Positions 15,941-23,521 of a DNA stretch of 64,000 nt are shown here, piece by piece. How positions within the stretch are numbered: the first letter of the stretch is position 1; each line of letters opens with the position of its first letter. Source of the stretch: Paucibacter_B soli (GTDB lineage: Bacteria > Pseudomonadota > Gammaproteobacteria > Burkholderiales > Burkholderiaceae_C); the NCBI RefSeq assembly GCF_037482845.1, contig NZ_JBBHJW010000008.1, positions 1 to 64,000 on the forward strand, given 5' to 3'. Made by a program: the position numbers and the translations under genes. Under the pieces are notes generated by a model that had not been told where the DNA came from, made no database searches, and saw only the letters and a list, made by a program, of their open reading frames with translations.

Positions 15941-17251
15941 ATGACGACGAAACGCTATCAAGGCGTCGCGGGGGCCTTGCTCGCCCTGCCGATGCTCGCG
16001 CACGCCACCAATGGCATGCTGCTGGAAGGCTACGGCCCGATTTCCGCTGGCATGGGGGGCGCCGCCACGGCGCTGGGCCACGGCATGGCCGCCGCGGCCA
16101 CCAACCCCGCCACGCTGGGGCTGATGGGCGAGCAGGCGCGCCTGGATCTGGCGATCGGCCACCTCGGACCTCGGGTCAGCGCCAGCGCCGGCCCGCTGAG
16201 GTCCCAATCCGGCGGCACCGCCTATGAAATGCCTGCCTTTGGCTATGCGCGCCGCAGCGGTGATCTGGTCTACGGCCTGGCCATGTTTGCCCAGGGCGGC
16301 ATGGGCACCGAGTATGGCGCCGACAGTTTTCTCGCCATGGGCTCGGGCCGCGACGTGCGCTCGGAGCTGGGGGTCGGCCGCATGATCGCACCGCTGGCCT
16401 GGAAACTCAGTGAGAAGCTTTCGGTAGGCGGCTCCTTGGACCTGGTCTGGTCCACGCTCGACATCCGCATGGCGGCCAGCGGCGCGCAATTGGGGCAGAT
16501 GGTCAGCGGCGCCAGCGGCAACCTGGCCGCGGCGCTGCCGGCCCTGGGTGGCGCGCCCTGGGCGCGCGTTGACTTCAGCGACCAGAGCAAGTTCTCGGGT
16601 GAGGCCGTGGCCCTGGGCTGGGCCGCCAAGCTGGGACTGGTCTACCAGCTTACGCCCGGCCTGACGGTGGGGGCCAGTTGGCACAGCAAGACTGCCTTGC
16701 GCGATATGAAGACCGGGCAGGGCGCCGCGTCGCTGAGTGCCGCAGGGGGCTTTGTCGACAACGGCCGCATGACCGTGTTGGACTTCCAGATGCCGGCGCA
16801 GCTTGCGCTCGGTGCGGCCTGGCAAGCCAGCCCCACGCTAGTGCTTGCGGCCGACGTCAAGCGTGTGCAATGGGCGCCGGTGATGCAGGCCGTGCGCATG
16901 CGTTACGAGAGCGGCAGCATGGGCGGCACGGTCAGCTTCACGCTGCCCCAGCAATGGCGCAACCAGACCGTGACGGCGCTGGGCGTGGCCTGGAATGCCA
17001 CGCCCGCTCTGATCTTGCGCGCGGGTTACAACGCCGCAGCCAACCCAGTTCCTGGCGCCACGATACTGCCGCTGTTCCCCGCCACGGTGCGGCATCACTA
17101 CAGCGCCGGTCTCAGCCTTGCCACCGGCGCGCAGTCTGACGTCCATATGGCAGTGAGCAAGGCGCCCGCCAGCGTCGTGCAGTCCGGCTCCGGCGTGAGC
17201 ATCAGCCATGGCCAGTTGAATGCCCAGCTGATGTTCAGCCTGCGCTTTTGA
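15941..17251 (+). CDS. FadL-family outer-membrane channel
   Basis: A 436-residue outer-membrane beta-barrel of the OmpP1/FadL/TodX family. The signal peptide ends ...LPMLAHA, and the mature protein starts TNGMLLEGYGPISAGMGGAA, the family N-terminal hatch, with a conserved NPATL segment. The chain ends MFSLRF, with a terminal Phe typical of outer-membrane barrels. FadL proteins pass hydrophobic compounds by lateral diffusion. Next to sulfur genes the cargo could be elemental sulfur or polysulfide, but that is speculation. It lies 86 bp after the SqrR/BigR-like gene. Confidence 0.82.
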   Translation: MTTKRYQGVAGALLALPMLAHATNGMLLEGYGPISAGMGGAATALGHGMAAAATNPATLGLMGEQARLDLAIGHLGPRVSASAGPLRSQSGGTAYEMPAFGYARRSGDLVYGLAMFAQGGMGTEYGADSFLAMGSGRDVRSELGVGRMIAPLAWKLSEKLSVGGSLDLVWSTLDIRMAASGAQLGQMVSGASGNLAAALPALGGAPWARVDFSDQSKFSGEAVALGWAAKLGLVYQLTPGLTVGASWHSKTALRDMKTGQGAASLSAAGGFVDNGRMTVLDFQMPAQLALGAAWQASPTLVLAADVKRVQWAPVMQAVRMRYESGSMGGTVSFTLPQQWRNQTVTALGVAWNATPALILRAGYNAAANPVPGATILPLFPATVRHHYSAGLSLATGAQSDVHMAVSKAPASVVQSGSGVSISHGQLNAQLMFSLRF

Positions 17252-17294
17252 GTCGCTCTCCTCTTTTTAAACCCTTTAATATCAGGACATAGTC

Positions 17295-17873
17295 ATGAAG
17301 CAATTGATAACCTTGATGCTGCGCGGCGCAGCATTGGCCGCGCTGGCGGCCGGCCTGAGCGGCTGCGGCAGCATCGCCACCCTGGGCAAGCTGGAGGACG
17401 GCGCCGGCGCCGAGGCCGGCAAGATGTGGGACCGCTGGGTCGCCAGCGGCGGTGACATCGCCGTGGCCACCACCTGGGAGCGCAAGGTCAAGCCGGGCGT
17501 CACGCTGGAGCAGATCGAACAGGCCCTGGCCAGCGTCTCGACCGAATCCAATATCCGCCCGGTCGGCGAACTGCCCTTGTCCAAGGAGCTGGAGGCACGC
17601 TCGGGCAAACCGCAGAAGCTGCTCAAGGTCTACAACTACTGCAACCCGCAGACCGCCCGTAAGATGGTGGACTTCTCACCGCATATGGCGGCCTACCTGC
17701 CTTGCCGCATCAGCGTCGTCGAGCAAGCCGACGGCCTGTGGATGTACACGCTCAATATGGACATGATGATCAGGATGGGCCGCAAGCTGCCGCCGGATCT
17801 GAAGGCCGATGCGCTGAAGGTGCGCGAGGCGATCTGGCAAATGATGGAGAAGGGCTCACGCGGCGAGTTCTGA
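17295..17873 (+). CDS. DUF302-domain lipoprotein
   Basis: A 192-residue predicted lipoprotein: signal and lipobox LSGC give lipidated Cys24. From about residue 75 the sequence resembles the DUF302 (TT1751-like) fold, with KVYNYCNPQTARKMVDFSPHMAAYLPC and a C-terminal WMYTLNMDMMIRMG. Cys116 and Cys137 are conserved-looking and could be redox- or sulfur-active. DUF302 proteins recur in sulfur-oxidiser clusters without a proven function. An ATATCAG half-site lies 27-21 bp before the ATG. Confidence 0.72.
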   Translation: MKQLITLMLRGAALAALAAGLSGCGSIATLGKLEDGAGAEAGKMWDRWVASGGDIAVATTWERKVKPGVTLEQIEQALASVSTESNIRPVGELPLSKELEARSGKPQKLLKVYNYCNPQTARKMVDFSPHMAAYLPCRISVVEQADGLWMYTLNMDMMIRMGRKLPPDLKADALKVREAIWQMMEKGSRGEF

Positions 17874-17884
17874 GGTCGGACCGA

Positions 17885-17906
17885 GCGAAGCCCCAATGGG
17901 CTTCGC
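17885..17906 (+). terminator. Strong hairpin, possible terminator
   Basis: GCGAAGCCC (17885-17893) and GGGCTTCGC (17898-17906) form a perfect 9-bp stem with a CAAT loop, 11 bp after the DUF302 stop. No T tract follows. It lies between convergent genes and could end transcription from either side. Confidence 0.45.
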
Positions 17907-17924
17907 GACGCCGCCCGAAGGCCA

Positions 17925-18004
17925 GGCCGTGTCCCGCACGGACTGGCTGAGGTCGGAACTGGCCGTCCGAGGGCCGGGCCGTGTCCCGCACGGACTGGCT
18001 GAGG
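17925..18004. repeat. 28-bp direct repeat, 52-bp period
   Basis: A 28-bp unit beginning GGCCGTGTCCCGCACGGACT is present twice without mismatch (17925-17952 and 17977-18004). The preceding bases (GAAGGCCA versus GAGGGCCG) are also related. Each unit contains the small inverted repeat CCGTG/CACGG. It lies in the 162-bp gap between the convergent DUF302 and dsrE-like genes. Function unknown. Confidence 0.7.
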
Positions 18005-18035
18005 CCGCGCGAGCCCCCGCGGACTTGGCCGCGCC

Positions 18036-18473
18036 TCAGGGGTGCAGGTACGCGTAGCCCTCGCGCGCCTGCAGCTTGGCCACCTCGGCCACGCCCGAGG
18101 GCACGACCTTGGCTTCCATCGCCACTCGGTCGGGCGAGATATTGCGCGCGACCAGCGTGTTGTTGCAGACCCTGAACTCCACGCCCTGGCCCGCCAGGTC
18201 GCCGATGGCGCCCGCAAAGGGCTGGCCTTGCGGCGTGCTGGCGCCATCAAGCAGGAAGTCGATGCCCGCGCCATGGGTCACGACCACGATCTTGGCCGTG
18301 GGGTCGGCCGCCAGGTGGTTGCGGATATTGCCGACAGCGCGTGCCGCCTGGGCCACGCCCTCGCTGAGGTGGTAGACGGTCTTGATGGCGGCATCCGCGG
18401 CCACCGCGGGCAGGGCGATGCCCATGGCCAGGGCCAGCACGGCGGGACCAAGGAATCGACGTTGTAATGACAT
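18036..18473 (-). CDS. Periplasmic DsrE-family protein
   Basis: A 145-residue protein with a Sec signal (about 1-26, ...LPAVAA) followed by a DsrE/DsrF-like fold: IKTVYHLSEG, IVVVTHGAGIDFLL and a single conserved Cys103 in FRVCNNTL. Cytoplasmic DsrE proteins carry sulfur on such a Cys; this one is exported, so it would act on periplasmic sulfane sulfur if at all. The ATG has AAGGAG 6 nt upstream. It is divergent from the tsuA-like gene and shares operator site 3. Confidence 0.8.
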   Translation of the reverse strand: MSLQRRFLGPAVLALAMGIALPAVAADAAIKTVYHLSEGVAQAARAVGNIRNHLAADPTAKIVVVTHGAGIDFLLDGASTPQGQPFAGAIGDLAGQGVEFRVCNNTLVARNISPDRVAMEAKVVPSGVAEVAKLQAREGYAYLHP

Positions 18474-18504
18474 GACTCACTCCTTCAGGGTTGATCTGGG
18501 CTGT

Positions 18505-18524
18505 ACATCACCAGCTGCGCATAT
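18505..18524 (+). promoter_or_regulatory. SoxR-type operator, site 3 (dsrE/yeeE divergent promoter)
   Basis: ACATCAC-CAGCTG-CGCATAT matches site 1 in both outer blocks except for C in place of A at the third base of the right block. It lies between the divergent dsrE-like and YeeE/YedE genes and could control both. A second feature of the region is a GCCCC/GGGGC hairpin around 18543-18563. Confidence 0.5.
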
Positions 18525-18596
18525 TACGATTTAAAGACAAATCGCCCCGAATTGATCTGGGGCAAACGCGCATAGCCCAAGCAAAAGTCCGCCATC

Positions 18597-19724
18597 ATGC
18601 AGCTGGAAGCGATCATCGAGTCTCTTGGCCAGGCCAAGGCCCTGGCCTGGGGCGGGCTCGCGATCGGCTTTGCCTTCGGTTTCTTCGCCCAGCGCTCGCG
18701 CTTCTGCCTGCGCTCGGCCACGATCGAGTTTTCGCGCGGCGCGCCGGGCGGCAAGCTGACGGTCTGGTTGTTCGCCTTCGCAACCGCCTTGCTGGCCACC
18801 CAGGCCTTGATCGCGCTGGGCCATGCCGACGTTGGCTCGGCGCGCCAGCTAGCGGCGCGTGGCAGTCTCTCGGGTGCGGCCATCGGTGGCGCACTGTTCG
18901 GCATCGGCATGATTCTGGCGCGCGGCTGTTCCAGCCGCCTGCTGGTGCTGGCGGCGCAGGGCAATCTGCGCTCGGTGCTGTCGGGCCTGGTGTTCGCGGT
19001 GACCGCGCAAGCCGCCTGGACCGGCGTGCTGGCGCCGCTGCGCGAACAGATGTCGGCCTGGTGGACGGTGGAGGGCGGCGCGGCGCGCGACCTCATCGCC
19101 ATCACCGGCATCGGCCGCGGTGGTGCGCTGCTGTTCGCTGCCGTCTGGCTGCTGGCAGCCATGCGCTGGGCCTGGCACCAGCGCGTGCCCTTCTGGGGCT
19201 GGGCCGGCGCCATCATGGTGGGCTTGGCGATCAGCGCCGCCTGGTGGTACACGTCCTTGGTGGCCCTGCTGGGCTTGGACGCCGAGGCCGCGCCCGTGCA
19301 GGCGCTGAGTTTCACCGGCCCCTCGGCCGAGGTGCTGACACGCGTGCTGTTCGCGCCCGACAAGCCGCCCACCTTTGACCTGGGCCTGGTGCCCGGCGTG
19401 TTCCTGGGCTCCTTCGTGGCCGCCGCGCTGTTCCGTGAACTGAAGCTGGAGGGCTTTGCCGGCGGCGCCAGCATGCGCCGCTACCTGATCGGCGCGGTGC
19501 TGATGGGCTTTGGCGGCATGCTGGCCGGAGGTTGTGCGGTGGGCGCCGGCCTGTCGGGCGCGGCGGTGTTCACCATCACCTCCTGGATCACGCTGTCCTG
19601 CATGTGGGCCGCAGCAGCGCTCACCGACCATTGGCTCGACCGCCGGGCCGAGCGCCAGTCCACGCAGCCGGCGGCGGCGCTGGATCAGGCCGTGCCCCAG
19701 TTCTCACGCTCCTTCCCCCGATGA
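18597..19724 (+). CDS. tsuA: YeeE/YedE (TsuA-type) thiosulfate/sulfur transporter
   Basis: A 375-residue polytopic inner-membrane protein of the YeeE/YedE family with internal duplication. The three family Cys motifs are QRSRFCLRSA (Cys37), ARGCSSR (Cys111) and AGGCAVGAGLSG (Cys313). In structurally studied TsuA three Cys pass a thiosulfate ion along the channel; the same pattern here supports thiosulfate or related sulfur uptake. It ends in an ATGA overlap with the next YeeE/YedE gene. No clear ribosome binding site precedes ATG 18597. Confidence 0.83.
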   Translation: MQLEAIIESLGQAKALAWGGLAIGFAFGFFAQRSRFCLRSATIEFSRGAPGGKLTVWLFAFATALLATQALIALGHADVGSARQLAARGSLSGAAIGGALFGIGMILARGCSSRLLVLAAQGNLRSVLSGLVFAVTAQAAWTGVLAPLREQMSAWWTVEGGAARDLIAITGIGRGGALLFAAVWLLAAMRWAWHQRVPFWGWAGAIMVGLAISAAWWYTSLVALLGLDAEAAPVQALSFTGPSAEVLTRVLFAPDKPPTFDLGLVPGVFLGSFVAAALFRELKLEGFAGGASMRRYLIGAVLMGFGGMLAGGCAVGAGLSGAAVFTITSWITLSCMWAAAALTDHWLDRRAERQSTQPAAALDQAVPQFSRSFPR

Positions 19725-20266
19725 CACCGAGTCCTGCCATGTCCTTCTTTCCATCCTGCCCCGCAACACCGCGCCCCTTCTGGCCCAGCTGGCTAGCCGG
19801 TATCGCCCTGGGCCTGGTGCTCTTGCTGACCTTTGTATGGACCGGTCACGGCCTGGGCGCCACCGGCGCCAGCACACGCCTGACCGCTGCCCTGGCCCAT
19901 GGCGTGGCGCCGGCGGCCACCGCGGCGAATGGCTATCTGGGCCCGCTCCTCAAGCATGGCAATCCGCTCGCGTCCTGGATCAGCTGGCAGGTGCTGGGCG
20001 TGGCACTCGGCGCCCTGACGGCGGCCTGGCAGGCAGGCCGTCTGCGCGTGCAGCTGGATGGCGAGCACAGCGTCGGCCGCGGGCGGCGCCTGCTCAGCGC
20101 CCTGGGTGGCGGCGTGTTGGCCGGCTTTGGCGCGCGCGTGGCGGCGGGTTGCACCAGCGGCCTGGGCCTGTCGGGTGCGGCGACCCTGGGGGTGGCGGCC
20201 TTTGTATTCCTGGCCCTGTTCTTTGCGGTAGGCGTGCTCGCCAGCCGTGTGATGCGCGGAGTCTGA
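19721..20266 (+). CDS. YeeE/YedE half-transporter
   Basis: A 181-residue membrane protein, about half the length of the preceding transporter, with a hydrophobic N-terminal helix (about 24-42) and the family motif GARVAAGCTSGLGLSG (Cys144). ATG 19721 overlaps the upstream stop (ATGA); ATG 19739 is an alternative six codons in. Half-size members usually occur as adjacent pairs, as here, and probably assemble into one two-subunit channel for a sulfur species. Confidence 0.8.
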   Translation: MTPSPAMSFFPSCPATPRPFWPSWLAGIALGLVLLLTFVWTGHGLGATGASTRLTAALAHGVAPAATAANGYLGPLLKHGNPLASWISWQVLGVALGALTAAWQAGRLRVQLDGEHSVGRGRRLLSALGGGVLAGFGARVAAGCTSGLGLSGAATLGVAAFVFLALFFAVGVLASRVMRGV

Positions 20267-20268
20267 GC

Positions 20269-20892
20269 ATGATGATGATGACATTGCCACTCAACGACGC
20301 CGGCATGTGGTCGGCCCTGGTCTGCGGCCTGCTGTTCGGCTTTGTGCTCGAGCGCGCCGGCTTCGGCAGCCCCTGCAAGCTGACGGCGCAATTCCGCTTC
20401 ACCGACTGGTCGGTGCTCAAGGTCATGTTCACCGCCATCGTGGTGGCCGCCGGCGGACTGGCGCTGCTGCGCGCGCTGGGCTGGCTGCAGGCCGATGCCC
20501 TGTTCGTGCCCAGCGCCTATCTGGGGGCGGCGGCGATTGGCGGCGCACTGGTGGGCGCCGGCTTTGCCGTGGGCGGTTACTGCCCCGGCACCTCGGTGGT
20601 GGGCCTGATGTCGGGACGCCTGGATGCACTGGTGTTCCTGCTCGGGCTGCTCTTGGGCACGGGCCTGTTCGCCTGGGGCTGGAGCAGCGGCCTGGAGGCC
20701 TGGACCCTGGCGGGCGAGCTCGACAGCGGCGACACGCTGCAGGAGGCCTTCGGCATTCCGGACGCCTGGGCGGTGGGCGCGCTGGCGCTGGCCCTGCTGG
20801 CTGTCTATTGGCTGGGTGGCCGCTTGGAGCGCCGCGGCCGCGGCCCGGTCACGGCCGTCGAGGCCGTGCGGGGCGCTGGTGCGGACGAATGA
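20269..20892 (+). CDS. YeeE/YedE half-transporter, partner subunit
   Basis: A 207-residue membrane protein with family motifs GFGSPCKLTAQFRFTDWSV (Cys36) and GFAVGGYCPGTSVVG (Cys105). It begins with four consecutive ATG codons; 20269 is best placed behind GCGGAG (20256-20261). Only 2 bp separate it from the preceding half-transporter, so the two very likely form one complex. The cargo is inferred from the sox neighbourhood. Confidence 0.8.
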   Translation: MMMMTLPLNDAGMWSALVCGLLFGFVLERAGFGSPCKLTAQFRFTDWSVLKVMFTAIVVAAGGLALLRALGWLQADALFVPSAYLGAAAIGGALVGAGFAVGGYCPGTSVVGLMSGRLDALVFLLGLLLGTGLFAWGWSSGLEAWTLAGELDSGDTLQEAFGIPDAWAVGALALALLAVYWLGGRLERRGRGPVTAVEAVRGAGADE

Positions 20893-20917
20893 AGAATCAA
20901 AGAAAGGCAGTGACGTG

Positions 20918-21202
20918 ATGCGAAAGACAGATAGCAAGAAACTGCGCGGCAACGCCGCCACCGTCGCGCAGGCCCTGCCGGCGTTGGCGATGGCGATGGC
21001 GCTGGCGATGTTGCAGCCGGCCCAGGCTGCCGAGCCTGCCAAGCCCGCGGCCTCCAGCGCCAGCGCGGCCAAAGCCGACAAGCCGGCGAATCCCTGCGGC
21101 CCCGAGAATCCCTGTGGCCCGGCCAAGAAGAAGCGCAAGAAGAGCGGCAGCGGCGACAACCCCTGCGGGCCCGCCAATCCCTGTGGCCCGGCGAAGAAGT
21201 AG
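20918..21202 (+). CDS. Small exported NPCGP-repeat protein
   Basis: A 94-residue protein I cannot assign to a characterised family. A signal peptide (about 1-38, ending LQPAQAA) is followed by an Ala/Lys/Pro linker and two copies of a 14-residue unit, NPCGPENPCGPAKK and NPCGPANPCGPAKK, separated by a basic KRKKSGSGD. All four Cys sit in NPCGP boxes and no other Cys occurs. The Cys-Gly-Pro boxes suggest binding of a metal or of sulfane sulfur in the periplasm. It lies 25 bp after the half-transporters and is probably cotranscribed. Confidence 0.75.
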   Translation: MRKTDSKKLRGNAATVAQALPALAMAMALAMLQPAQAAEPAKPAASSASAAKADKPANPCGPENPCGPAKKKRKKSGSGDNPCGPANPCGPAKK

Positions 21203-21207
21203 GCAGC

Positions 21208-21843
21208 GTGCCCGTGCAGCAGCATCAGATCCTGCTGGCCGAGGCCGCATGGGACGCCGTGCAGATCCCACTGCGACAGGCGCAACGCGGCCGCAGCATG
21301 GCGCAGCTGGCCCTGTGCGGTGCGGCGCGCTTCGAGCAGTGGCGCCATTACCCTGCAACCGATGCGCGCGACGCACAGCATGGCAGCCAGTTCTACTTTC
21401 ATGCCCACGCGCAGCCGCGCTGCAAGGGCGAGCATGGGCATTTCCACCTGTTCCAGCGCGCGGCACAGCCGGGCAGCGCCGCCTTCCATCACCTGGTGGC
21501 GCTGTCCATCGACGCCCTGGGCCGGCCGCTGCGCTGGTTCACCACCAATGCCTGGGTGACCGGCGAGCAGTGGCTGCCTGCCAGCGCGCTGTGCGAGCTG
21601 CTGCCGCGCTACACCCTGGTGCAGCGCGGCAGGCTGGCACCGCTGGCGCGCTGGTTGCAGTCCCTTGTGAGGCTGCATGCCGCCGAGCTCGCCCGCTTGC
21701 TGCGGCAGCGTGACGCGGCGCTGGCGCGTGCGGCGCGCGGTCGCAGCCTGGACGCCTTGCTGCAGGACCGCCAGCTTCAACTGCTGAGCCAGCGCGAGAT
21801 CAGGCTGGCGCAGCGCCTGCAAGACCTGACCCCACTGACATGA
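21208..21843 (+). CDS. Conserved protein, DUF6969-like
   Basis: A 211-residue soluble protein of unknown function with no signal peptide. The conserved core runs HYPATDARD...GSQFYFHAHAQPRCKGEHGHFHLF...HLVALSIDALGRP...FTTNAWVTGEQW, rich in His and possibly metal-binding. From memory this matches DUF6969, which should be confirmed. The start is taken as GTG 21208, 5 bp after the NPCGP gene; GTG 21214 is an alternative. Its place inside a sulfur transport operon is the only functional clue. Confidence 0.65.
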   Translation: MPVQQHQILLAEAAWDAVQIPLRQAQRGRSMAQLALCGAARFEQWRHYPATDARDAQHGSQFYFHAHAQPRCKGEHGHFHLFQRAAQPGSAAFHHLVALSIDALGRPLRWFTTNAWVTGEQWLPASALCELLPRYTLVQRGRLAPLARWLQSLVRLHAAELARLLRQRDAALARAARGRSLDALLQDRQLQLLSQREIRLAQRLQDLTPLT

Positions 21844-21856
21844 CGGAGACCCGACC

Positions 21857-22873
21857 ATGAATCCACTGATGACCCTGACCCGACGCTGCCTGCTGGGCGC
21901 CGCGCTGCTGAGCGCTGGCGCCATGTGGGCCCCGCTGGCCGCCGCGGCCGCCAAGCTGCCCGGCCCGGTGGTCGATGCCAGCTGGCTGGCCGCCCATCTG
22001 GATGAGGTCCAGGTGTACGAGGTGCGCGCCAATGTGAAGAGCTTCACCGGCACGCCGGAGTTCGAGACCGATGCCAAGAGTGGCAGGAAGACATTGCTCG
22101 AGGTGGGCGGGCATATTCCCGGCGCGCGCCTGATGGACACCAAGCCGCTGCGCACCGACCGCAAGATCGGCGATCTGACGGTCAAGTACATGCTGCCCGA
22201 GCAGGCTGTTTTCGAGAAACTGATGCAGGCCATCGGCATGGACGCCGACAAGCCCATCGTGCTGGTGCCGCTGGGTGTGGAGGTCGCCGATCTGGATGAC
22301 GCCCTGCGCGCCTACTGGCAGCTCAAGGTCTACGGCGAAGACCGCATCGCCGTGCTGGACGGTGGCATGGCCAATTGGCTGCTGGAGGGCCGCCCGCACA
22401 GCAGCGAGGCGCCTGCCGCCAAGCAGGGCAGCTGGCGTGCCCTGGCCGACCGCAGCGCGCAGTATGGCGCCGACAGCGAGGCCGTGGCCGCCGCGGTGGC
22501 CAACCAGTCGGCCACCCTGATCGACGGACGCGATCTGCGCTCCTTCCACGGCTTGTCCAAGCGCGATTACGTCTACGCGGCCGGCCATATTCCAGGCGCG
22601 CGCGCGCTGCCCCCCGAGTTGCTGACCAAGCCGGTGGCCGGCGGTGCGGTGAAGCTGCAAAGCCTGGCCACCTACCGCGGTCTTGCCGCGGCCAGCGGCG
22701 TCGAGGCCGACCGGCCCAGCATCGCCTACTGCAACAGCGGTCACCTGGCCTCCGGCCCCTGGTTCGTGATGTCCGAGCTGCTGGGCTACAGGAATGCGCG
22801 CCTGTATGACGGCTCCATGCACCAGTGGACGCTGGAGAAGCGCCCGGTCGAGGGCGCCATACCCTTGCAATAA
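21857..22873 (+). CDS. Two-domain rhodanese (sulfurtransferase), exported
   Basis: A 338-residue SseA/TST-like protein with a signal peptide (about 1-31). The N-terminal rhodanese domain (about 36-185) is inactive-type, with no catalytic Cys at IVLVPLG. The C-terminal domain (about 205-335) has catalytic Cys292 in SIAYCNSGHLASG. It would move sulfane sulfur, for example from thiosulfate, in the periplasm. It follows the DUF6969-like gene by 13 bp and precedes a cytochrome c4 gene. Confidence 0.88.
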   Translation: MNPLMTLTRRCLLGAALLSAGAMWAPLAAAAAKLPGPVVDASWLAAHLDEVQVYEVRANVKSFTGTPEFETDAKSGRKTLLEVGGHIPGARLMDTKPLRTDRKIGDLTVKYMLPEQAVFEKLMQAIGMDADKPIVLVPLGVEVADLDDALRAYWQLKVYGEDRIAVLDGGMANWLLEGRPHSSEAPAAKQGSWRALADRSAQYGADSEAVAAAVANQSATLIDGRDLRSFHGLSKRDYVYAAGHIPGARALPPELLTKPVAGGAVKLQSLATYRGLAAASGVEADRPSIAYCNSGHLASGPWFVMSELLGYRNARLYDGSMHQWTLEKRPVEGAIPLQ

Positions 22874-22903
22874 GGACGCTGCAATAGCGTTTAGAGTAAG
22901 CCC

Positions 22904-23518
22904 ATGCAAGGCGCCAAGCACCGTTCGTCCCTCTGGCTGCTCAGCCTGCTGCTGCTGAGTCAAGCCGCCTGGGCCCAGGACAAGCAACTCACCCGCGCCG
23001 AGGAGATCGTGCAGGGCAAATGCTTCATCTGTCATGGCGTCGATGGCGAGAGCTCCAGCCCGGTGTTTCCGCGTCTGGCCGGCCAGCATGGCGCTTATGT
23101 GGCGCGCCAACTGGCCGACTACCAGGCCGGCAGGCGCAAGAGCAGCACCATGCAGCCCATGGTGGAAGACCTGAATGCCGAGGACTTCGCCGCACTGGGC
23201 CGCTACTTCGAGTCGCGCCAGCCGCTGGCGCATGCGGTGGACGACAGCGAACTCGCGCAGGTGGGCCGCTTTGTCTTCCTGCGCGGCAATCCCTATAGCG
23301 GCGTGGCCGCCTGCGCCGGCTGCCACGGCCCCAAGGGCCATGGCACGCCCCAGCTGCCACGCCTGGCCGGCCAGCATGCCCAGTACACCGAGAACCAGCT
23401 GCGCCTGTTCAGCAGGCGCGAACGCAGCAACGACAACGCGGTGATGCATGCCATCGCCAGCAAGCTCAGCGAGCTGGAGCTGAAGGCCGTGTCGGTCTAC
23501 ATCAGTGGATTGAACTAA
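22904..23518 (+). CDS. Dihaem cytochrome c4
   Basis: A 204-residue periplasmic cytochrome with a signal peptide (1-24) and two similar domains, haem motifs CFICH (40-44) and CAGCH (137-141), each followed by FPRLAGQH or LPRLAGQH, the cytochrome c4 hallmark. Met ligands are likely in TMQPM and NAVMHAI. It probably carries electrons from periplasmic sulfur dehydrogenases to a terminal oxidase. It converges on fccB with a 3-bp gap. Confidence 0.88.
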   Translation: MQGAKHRSSLWLLSLLLLSQAAWAQDKQLTRAEEIVQGKCFICHGVDGESSSPVFPRLAGQHGAYVARQLADYQAGRRKSSTMQPMVEDLNAEDFAALGRYFESRQPLAHAVDDSELAQVGRFVFLRGNPYSGVAACAGCHGPKGHGTPQLPRLAGQHAQYTENQLRLFSRRERSNDNAVMHAIASKLSELELKAVSVYISGLN

Positions 23519-23521
23519 GGC

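Noticed and set aside
17279..17298. 7-6-7 operator before the DUF302 gene starting ATATCAG
   Set aside because: The left block matches, but the expected right block is GTCATGA, so only a half-site is supported.
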